DNA from: Lewinellaceae bacterium
Lineage (GTDB): Bacteria > Bacteroidota > Bacteroidia > Chitinophagales > Saprospiraceae
NCBI GenBank assembly: GCA_016708875.1
Contig: JADJFA010000004.1
Location: 62,001 to 126,000, forward strand
Length of the DNA stretch: 64,000 nucleotides
Reading direction: 5' to 3'
The notes under the pieces are model-generated. The model was not told the origin of the DNA, did not search any database, and saw only the letters and a list, made by a program, of their open reading frames with translations. The position numbers and the translations under genes are program-made. How positions within the stretch are numbered: position 1 is the first letter of the stretch; the number at the start of each line of letters is the position of its first letter. This document shows positions 58,310-64,000 of the stretch, piece after piece.

Positions 58310-58645
58310 ATGATGAAAGTAAGTGTGCAATCGATACATTTTCATGCTGATGTCAAGTTAGTTGAATTCATCGAAAAAAAGATCCAGCGGCTCGACCGCT
58401 ATTTTGACAAGAACCGAACCGTGGAAGCAGAAGTGTTCCTTAAATTGCAGGATACGGGAGGACAAGTCCACGAAAAAATAATAGAAGTCAAGTTACTGTT
58501 ACCTGGTGGTTGGTTGATTGACAAAAAAACAGGCCGGTCTTTTGAATCAGCCGTCACTGCCTCCGCCGATACCCTTAAACGACAACTCTTGCGCCACAAA
58601 GAAAGAACTTCCACTATTCAACACGTTCGATTGACTGATTTGTAA
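58310..58645 (+). CDS. hpf: Ribosome hibernation-promoting factor (HPF/RaiA family, short form)
   Basis: 111 residues with the S30AE/HPF fold: VSVQSIHFHADVKLVEFIEK, KIQRLDRYFDKNRTVEAEVF, and FESAVTASADTLKRQLLRHK with the basic surface that binds the small ribosomal subunit. It lacks the C-terminal dimerisation domain of long HPF, so it is the short type that inactivates ribosomes in stationary phase. A middle loop (QDTGGQVHEKIIEVKLLLPG) is family-like. The start is ATGATG; 58313 is equally possible. Confidence 0.9.
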   Translation: MMKVSVQSIHFHADVKLVEFIEKKIQRLDRYFDKNRTVEAEVFLKLQDTGGQVHEKIIEVKLLLPGGWLIDKKTGRSFESAVTASADTLKRQLLRHKERTSTIQHVRLTDL

Positions 58646-58709
58646 AACGGTTTCAAAAAAGCAAATTTCCAGGGGTAACCCTGACACTCACAGCCACAAT
58701 CAAGGCTGG

Positions 58710-58735
58710 AAGCCCGGTCACCCACGACCGGGCTT
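58710..58735 (+). terminator. Hairpin after hpf
   Basis: A 10-base perfect stem AAGCCCGGTC / GACCGGGCTT (58710-58719 and 58726-58735) with a 6-base loop, followed by a weak T-rich stretch. It lies 65 bases after the hpf stop and 96 before the next ATG. Confidence 0.6.
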
Positions 58736-58831
58736 CGTTGTTTGGGAATTATGAGGGCAACACCGTATTTTAATTATCCCAGAAAAAATTAAGCGTCGTT
58801 ATTTTGGGCGATCAAATCGGATAGGGAACAA

Positions 58832-60571
58832 ATGAGTAAAGACAAACGAAAACAACCTAGCCGTGGTGATTGGAATATTATGCCCTATTCCATTCCTAAC
58901 AACCCGCTGCTTTGGGCGTCCGTCACATGTATTCTTACAGCAATTGCATATTTCCCGATGCTTGCTAATGGGTTCACCAACTGGGATGACCCAAGCTACA
59001 TTACCGAGAACCCGCTGCTCCTTGGCCCCGATTGGGGAGGGATTTTCTCGAAGCCTGTAATGTCGAATTACCATCCGCTAACGGTCGCCTCCCTGGCGCT
59101 GAACTATCAGGCATCCCAATTATCGCCATTTTTCTATCACTTTGTAGATTGGATATTGCACATCTTGAATACAGGCTTGGTTTTTTTCCTAGCCTTCAAA
59201 CTTTCCAACGGCAAGCATTTGGTTGGTTTTATAACTGCGCTGTATTTTGGGATTCATCAAATGCACGTGGAATCGGTGGCGTGGGCAAGTGAGCGAAAAG
59301 ATGTACTATTTACCTTTTTTTTTCTATTGTCACTCCTCTATTACCTGCGTTATTTGGAGCGGCCAGACTGGAAAATATATCTTGGCGTGCTTGCGCTGTT
59401 TGTGCTTTCCCTGCTGTCTAAACCAGCGGCGGTGACGCTCCCAATCGTACTGCTTTTGATAGACTGGTATCGAGGCCGCGAGCTAGGAGCTAAAAATCTT
59501 TGGTTAGAAAAAATCCCTTTCTTTGCCTTGGGGCTTGCTTTCGGCTTGTTTACCCTGCAAATTCAATCCGAAAATGCAATTGCCGAAGCGGGATTTTACC
59601 CATCGTCGCAGCGGGTTGTTTTTGCTTGTTTTGGTTTTGGCGAATATATAATACGTTTCTTCTGGCCGTTTCCTTTATCGGCTATTCACCCCTTTCCAAA
59701 ACCTGGTGTCATTCCCATCTCTTTTTATCCTGCCCTGCTGACATCTGTAGCCACGGTGGCGACTGCATGGTATTTTCGCAAAAATAAAGATATCGTATTT
59801 GGGCTTGCATTCTATACAGTCAACCTGGTACTTGTACTCCAAATATTGACTTTTGGCAATTCAATTATTTCAGAACGTTACACTTACGTGCCTTACATCG
59901 GGCTAATGTTTGCGATTGCGACAAGCCTGGAAAAATGCACGTGGCCAAAGTCGGTAAAGAACGGGGTGCTGGGTCTGTTACTATTATTTGCGCTGGGATT
60001 AGCGATGGTATCAAACAAGCAGGTCCGTGTTTGGAAAGACAGTCTGACACTGTGGACAAAAGTTATTGAATCTTACCCCGACAACCATATTGCCCGGTCA
60101 AACAGAGGGAACTATCTGGCAAACAAATTGAACAGAATTGAAGAAGGGCTGGCCGACTATAATGCCGTTTTGAAAATCAAGCCCGATCATGTGCATTCGC
60201 TGGAAAATCGTGCAATCATTTATTTGCAACAACATAAATATAAGGCCGGGTATGCCGATGCGGAACAAATAGTTCGATTGCACCCAAATTTGCCTAAAGG
60301 CTATTTTTTGCGTGCATTTGCACTGATAAATTGCAAAATCCAGATCAAGCCATTGCCGATTACAGCAGCTGTATCGCACTTCAACCCAGCCATGAGGAAG
60401 CGAGCGTCAATCGCGGTGCGCTTTACTTTAATGTTAAAAAGGACTACCAAAGGGCGAAAGACGATTTTGACACCGCCATCCAGATCAACCCTAAAAACAG
60501 CAACTATTATATATTCCGAGCCAGATGTTGGGACGCTTTGCAAAATCAGGCCGAAGCACTACAGGATATAG
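58832..60571 (+). CDS. Polytopic membrane protein with TPR repeats (TMTC-like), N-terminal and main part, frameshifted
   Basis: The ATG at 58832 starts a protein with about ten membrane helices and a loop FTNWDDPSYITENPLLLGPD, followed by SNYHPLTVASLALNYQ and HQMHVESVAWASERKDVLFT. This is the pattern of GT-C glycosyltransferase-like TMTC/DUF1736 proteins. SKPAAVTLPIVLLLIDWYRG and ISERYTYVPYIGLMFAIAT are further family marks. TPR units begin at about residue 405 (NHIARSNRGNYLANKLNRIE, PDHVHSLENRAIIYLQQHKY). The frame is lost near 60324 (CTGAT, where one more G gives ALDKLQNPDQA) and the tail after that is nonsense. The substrate is unknown. Confidence 0.82.
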   Translation: MSKDKRKQPSRGDWNIMPYSIPNNPLLWASVTCILTAIAYFPMLANGFTNWDDPSYITENPLLLGPDWGGIFSKPVMSNYHPLTVASLALNYQASQLSPFFYHFVDWILHILNTGLVFFLAFKLSNGKHLVGFITALYFGIHQMHVESVAWASERKDVLFTFFFLLSLLYYLRYLERPDWKIYLGVLALFVLSLLSKPAAVTLPIVLLLIDWYRGRELGAKNLWLEKIPFFALGLAFGLFTLQIQSENAIAEAGFYPSSQRVVFACFGFGEYIIRFFWPFPLSAIHPFPKPGVIPISFYPALLTSVATVATAWYFRKNKDIVFGLAFYTVNLVLVLQILTFGNSIISERYTYVPYIGLMFAIATSLEKCTWPKSVKNGVLGLLLLFALGLAMVSNKQVRVWKDSLTLWTKVIESYPDNHIARSNRGNYLANKLNRIEEGLADYNAVLKIKPDHVHSLENRAIIYLQQHKYKAGYADAEQIVRLHPNLPKGYFLRAFALINCKIQIKPLPITAAVSHFNPAMRKRASIAVRFTLMLKRTTKGRKTILTPPSRSTLKTATIIYSEPDVGTLCKIRPKHYRI

Positions 60572-60627
60572 CTACGGCAAAACAACTAGGCAATGATCTG
60601 AATTTATCTTCCGAGCCTAGGCGGTAG
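60331..60627 (+). CDS. C-terminal TPR part of the preceding membrane protein (frameshifted remainder)
   Basis: This frame continues the TPR array: QNPDQAIADYSSCIALQPSH, EEASVNRGALYFNVKKDYQR, AKDDFDTAIQINPKNSNYYI, ARCWDALQNQAEALQDIATA. It has no start or signal of its own. One inserted G near 60324 joins it to the upstream frame, for a total of about 598 residues. Confidence 0.75.
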   Translation: MQNPDQAIADYSSCIALQPSHEEASVNRGALYFNVKKDYQRAKDDFDTAIQINPKNSNYYIFRARCWDALQNQAEALQDIATAKQLGNDLNLSSEPRR

Positions 60628-60684
60628 GTGGGTAGAATAGTCGTTTATTTAGTGTTTAAGTGCATGTTGCTGCTCTATTCATCA

Positions 60685-60724
60685 TAAAAAAACCCGGCGA
60701 CCCCAATTTATGGAACCGCCGGGA
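60685..60724 (-). terminator. Rho-independent terminator of the BNR/PKD protein gene
   Basis: On the minus strand, a stem CCCGGCG/CGCCGGG (60717-60723 and 60693-60699) is followed by seven Ts. It is 27 bases after the stop of the minus-strand gene at 60751 and in the convergent gap with the TPR gene. Confidence 0.8.
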
Positions 60725-60750
60725 ACAAGTCTGTTTTTACCAAACTTCTT

Positions 60751-63700
60751 TTAATGCTGAATCAAAATCTTGTGCACAATCTCAACAGATTCGCCTTGCA
60801 CCCTTAGAAGATAAAGTCCGGAAGAAAGGTTTTCTACCGTGATCTGTTCTTCAAATTTACCTTCAACGCCTTGTATAGCAGTCCGATACACTTCCCGGCC
60901 AAGTGGATCAGTCAAACTCAAAGTCCCGTCCAGTGTTTCCGGCACTTCAAACTTTACTCGAAAGACTCCGCCATTTGGGTTGGGTGAAACGATCAGCGAC
61001 TGCTCTATGATTTCTTCATCGGTTCCGACGAGCGTACCCGTAACATTGATGTTGTCGAGAAACATGCGATTGCCGTAGTGTCCAATATTTCTAAAGGCAA
61101 GCAACACATCATAATTACCCAAAAATTGGGCTAGGTTGACCGTCTTTTGTTGCCATTGGTTGGCTGTTGGTATGAAAGCGACTCCTGCTGGCGGCGCCGT
61201 TGACAGTCCTTCCCCACCATTCAGGAACACGCGGGTAAAGGTTTTGCCACAATCCGTTGACACAAGTACTTCCAAAGAATCGCGGCCATTCGGGTCGCCT
61301 GAAAACATAGTGTATGCCACGTCGAAACTTAGCGTAGCAGCGGTCGAATTGACCAGGTGCACTCCAAATGGTCGAATTTCGTCTTTTGAGCCTGCTTCGT
61401 CTAGATTGTAATTATCAAACACCAAACTATGCTGGCTGGTACCAAAACCACCTATGTTGCTGGCAATCTGCCAATTATTGCCATTGTTGTTGGCATCTGT
61501 AAGCAACCACTCTCCACTCAATACCCCGCCTTCAAACGTTTCACCAATCGGATAATTTCCCCTGGGTACTATGGTGATAAAACCAGCGATTCCCGTAAAA
61601 CTAGAAAAGCCCGAGTTTTGGTCCACAATATCCAGATATACAGGCCAGGTGCCTGGCGTATCGTAGGTAACGACGGGGTTTTCGTCGGTAGAAGAATTTG
61701 GAGTGCCCCCAGTAAAAGTCCAGGAGTAATCTGAGTTGCCCGCATCGCTGGACCGGTTGTGAAAATGGACAGGACTGCCCACACACCAGTTTTTGTCATA
61801 GTCGCTGGCAAATTGAGCACTCAGGTAATCATCATTTCCATCTTCCCAAGGACGCACCCATACACCAAGTCCGTTTGTGCCCATAACCAGCGTTTGTTCT
61901 GAATATAAGTATAACAAACGCTCAGCCTCTATCACGGGGAACAAGCCATTGGAAATGTTTTCAATACCCGCGTTAGAAAACCGGAATACGCCACCTTTAT
62001 CCGTCGCTACTACCAGATAATATTTGGAACCCGTTATGGAAAGGAGGGACAAAACCCTGAATCCGTTCAACTGCGGTTCAATCAACGGATTCCAGTTGGA
62101 TCCCCCATCGCCGGAAACCAAAATCTTGGTGTTGTCATTACCGTTTTCATCCGAACGGTATATCAATTGATCCCCAGCAACAGTAAAAATATAGTTACTC
62201 GGCATACTTTGTATCACAGTAGTCCAGGTACGCCCTCTGTTGTCACTTCGGTGAAAGCCAAAATTTCCAGTTTGGGTATCTTCTGTTTTCAGGTACATAT
62301 AATCGCCGTTTAAAGGCGATTGTTCGAACCATTCTATCCGTTTCGTGCCGCCAAAATCAAACAGCACTTTTGCCGTTTTGCCATCATCCTCGCTTCGGCA
62401 AAATTTTCCATCATGCCCCCAAAATATGATACGGGGATTGTTTTTGTCAAAAAGGATACGGCTTGCGCGATTTTGACGATAGTCAAGGCTTAGATTCGGC
62501 TTCCAAGCAGCCTGGTCCAGAATACTGGAATATGGAGTGATGGCGCCGCTTTCATCGTTCGGGAGCGCATTACCCAAATTTGGTTGATCCACAAACCACA
62601 TTTTGGGTTCAGCACCATACTGTGCAAAACCGGTTGCCGACTCGCCGCCTCCTGCGTGTTTCCAGCCCCCTCCATTAAAGCCATATTGTCCATTCCAAAC
62701 GTTGTTCCCGTTGTGATACGAGCCTCCTCCAAAGAGGAACTGGCGCTTATCCATATCGAAACCCCAAAGTTCATTGGCATAAATTCCCAGGTTACGGGCC
62801 TCATGCGAGGCAAGCGTGCCGTTGCTGGAGTAGTTGATACCTCCATCGCTGCTCCAAAACAATTCTTCGGTAGTAGCCGAAGTGGCCTTGCCAACAAATC
62901 GCCGAATATCCGGGTGAATATGTGGAACGTTCCCGTTGTACCCTCCCCTTACCTGCCAGGTACTGCCGCCATCAGTTGACTCCCACATAGACAAACCACC
63001 CACATAAAGGTGATCCGCATCAATATGAGAGGCATAAATGGCATTATTGAGTGACGATGCCTGATTGTATTTGTATTGATCGGGCAGCGGCTCATACCCG
63101 TTATGGCCCCAGCTAACAAGATTTGGCCGGTCTGTCAGGTTGTAAGGTCGGCCCAAGTAATTGGTCTTCCTGGTCCAATTTACGCCAGAATTATCGCTGC
63201 AGTAGATGCCCACAAAACCATCCAGTTTCAGGTTGGCACTGGCATGAGAATCCGCCTCATTGAGCATCACGTACACCCGATTCGGAGCAGCAGGTGTTAC
63301 TACAATCCGGCCACCCCAAATATTGAGTTTGCCTTCGTCTGCTGTAGGAATATCAAACCAGCCATCGGTAAAAATGGCCCAGGAAGCCCCTTGGTCTTCT
63401 GAGCGGCAGAATACCGTTGATTTTGAAGATGGTAAATACACCAGGCAATACAGATAATTGGGGTTCGTAGGATGCTCGGCTATTGAAGTAACTCGCCCAC
63501 CCCCAAATGCGCTAAGCCCAATATTCTCTTTCCAATTGGACCCGAAGTCATCCGAAACAAACGAGCCTGCACTGGTCGCAGCGTACAAGTAGTTTCCGTC
63601 ATGTATTGAATGGATGATTTGGTAGGTTTGATAATTATCAGGAATATCATCTCCAGGTATCCCGGAAGGCTGGATGAAATGTTCATTCCAGGTTTCACCC

Positions 63701-64000
63701 GCATCGCCGGAACTCATTATCTTGCCTGGCACACCGATGAATACAATCCCGTTATTTAGGGTTTCGCCTACCGCAACGGCTTGTACCCATCTGAAATTCT
63801 GGTCGTCGCCTATGTGCTTCCAGGTTGCTCCAGTGTCCGTACTTCTAAACAAACCACCGCTTTCGGTGGCCGCATACATGACATTTGGATGGAGGCGCGA
63901 ACGGGCAAGGTCATAAACATTCGCTTGCGAGGAAATGGGTTTGCCGCTTTTTTCGTCAAACACAACTGCGGGACCATAGGGAACCCATTTATCCACATTA
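60751..64000 (-). CDS. Large secreted BNR/sortilin-like repeat protein with PKD domain and T9SS tail, 5-prime partial
   Basis: The open frame continues past the window edge (the GTG at 63996 is internal), so signal peptide and start are missing. The visible 1080 residues begin with many BNR/sortilin-type propeller repeats (GGLFRSTDTGATWKHIG, KIMSSGDAGETWNEHF, SFVSDDFGSNWKENIG, CSDNSGVNWTRKTNYL, GFHRSDNRGRTWTTVI). A PKD domain (SDYSWTFTGGTPNSSTDENP), a MAM/jelly-roll-like domain (HSLVFDNYNL, ATLSFDVAYTMFSGDPNGRD, FRNIGHYGNRMFLDNINVTG) and a T9SS type A tail (LIVSPNPNGGVFRVKF to EIVHKILIQH) follow. The layout resembles GH74/VPS10-type exo-proteins, but no catalytic Asp pair can be assigned. Confidence 0.85.
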   Translation of the reverse strand, partial: NVDKWVPYGPAVVFDEKSGKPISSQANVYDLARSRLHPNVMYAATESGGLFRSTDTGATWKHIGDDQNFRWVQAVAVGETLNNGIVFIGVPGKIMSSGDAGETWNEHFIQPSGIPGDDIPDNYQTYQIIHSIHDGNYLYAATSAGSFVSDDFGSNWKENIGLSAFGGGRVTSIAEHPTNPNYLYCLVYLPSSKSTVFCRSEDQGASWAIFTDGWFDIPTADEGKLNIWGGRIVVTPAAPNRVYVMLNEADSHASANLKLDGFVGIYCSDNSGVNWTRKTNYLGRPYNLTDRPNLVSWGHNGYEPLPDQYKYNQASSLNNAIYASHIDADHLYVGGLSMWESTDGGSTWQVRGGYNGNVPHIHPDIRRFVGKATSATTEELFWSSDGGINYSSNGTLASHEARNLGIYANELWGFDMDKRQFLFGGGSYHNGNNVWNGQYGFNGGGWKHAGGGESATGFAQYGAEPKMWFVDQPNLGNALPNDESGAITPYSSILDQAAWKPNLSLDYRQNRASRILFDKNNPRIIFWGHDGKFCRSEDDGKTAKVLFDFGGTKRIEWFEQSPLNGDYMYLKTEDTQTGNFGFHRSDNRGRTWTTVIQSMPSNYIFTVAGDQLIYRSDENGNDNTKILVSGDGGSNWNPLIEPQLNGFRVLSLLSITGSKYYLVVATDKGGVFRFSNAGIENISNGLFPVIEAERLLYLYSEQTLVMGTNGLGVWVRPWEDGNDDYLSAQFASDYDKNWCVGSPVHFHNRSSDAGNSDYSWTFTGGTPNSSTDENPVVTYDTPGTWPVYLDIVDQNSGFSSFTGIAGFITIVPRGNYPIGETFEGGVLSGEWLLTDANNNGNNWQIASNIGGFGTSQHSLVFDNYNLDEAGSKDEIRPFGVHLVNSTAATLSFDVAYTMFSGDPNGRDSLEVLVSTDCGKTFTRVFLNGGEGLSTAPPAGVAFIPTANQWQQKTVNLAQFLGNYDVLLAFRNIGHYGNRMFLDNINVTGTLVGTDEEIIEQSLIVSPNPNGGVFRVKFEVPETLDGTLSLTDPLGREVYRTAIQGVEGKFEEQITVENLSSGLYLLRVQGESVEIVHKILIQH

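Noticed and set aside
58646..58831. Small RNA or tRNA gene between hpf and the TPR gene
   Set aside because: Only a simple 10-base hairpin is visible; no T-loop, acceptor stem or conserved RNA motif was found.
1..64000. rRNA, tRNA, prophage, insertion sequence or integron
   Set aside because: Both strands were scanned by eye for T-arm sequences, transposase or integrase proteins and phage structural proteins; none was seen. A covariance-model search would settle the RNA genes.

Overview
The window is bacterial chromosome from a member of Bacteroidota, probably a Saprospiria or Chitinophagia-type lineage. The phylum call rests on several type IX secretion (T9SS) C-terminal sorting tails, TonB-dependent receptors, DUF4249, DUF4884-like and DUF2452 proteins, a lipoprotein TamL paired with TamB, and promoter -7 boxes of the Bacteroidota form TAnnTTTG without Shine-Dalgarno sequences. 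The class-level placement is inference. No rRNA, tRNA, CRISPR array, prophage or insertion sequence was found.

Layout. 1-9.2 kb: a beta-propeller/outer-membrane-barrel protein cut by the window edge, a DUF2461 protein, an alpha/beta hydrolase, an OmpA-family protein, fmt, and an alpha-fucosidase. 9.2-11.2 kb: a zone of broken genes, where the fucosidase and a TlpA-like thioredoxin protein lie head to head without their N-termini, next to a decayed CNNM/CorC gene. 11.3-19.8 kb: surface and secreted proteins, rarA, small lipoproteins and a frameshifted namZ. 19.8-31 kb: RNase D, a large AsmA-like protein, a spermidine-synthase-like protein followed by a two-component pair, a TPR protein and gyrA. 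31-36.2 kb: a Uma2 protein, a PPC-domain lipoprotein, a TonB receptor and a DnaQ/GIY-YIG nuclease fusion. 36.4-52.5 kb: a run of minus-strand genes (TonB receptor, DUF2007, peroxiredoxin-like, mdh, DUF4249, valS, DUF2452, tamL, tamB). 52.7-64 kb: an AT-rich orphan, a broken nadR, a fused branched-chain 2-oxoacid dehydrogenase E1, an aldehyde dehydrogenase, hpf, a TPR membrane protein and a large BNR/PKD secreted protein cut by the window edge.

Two patterns go beyond ordinary gene content. First, many intergenic gaps are filled by long, near-perfect inverted repeats built from a short word repeated several times. The word differs from locus to locus while the architecture stays the same, and several elements run up to or into stop or start codons. 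One such palindrome occurs twice inside genes: in the namZ signal-peptide region and exactly at the break point of nadR. Second, at least seven single-base indels split otherwise intact genes (propeller/barrel gene, DUF4884-like gene, anchor-L gene, namZ, tamB twice, TPR protein). Most lie in short homopolymers, so consensus error and real decay both have to be considered. Core genes gyrA, valS, fmt, rarA and mdh are intact.
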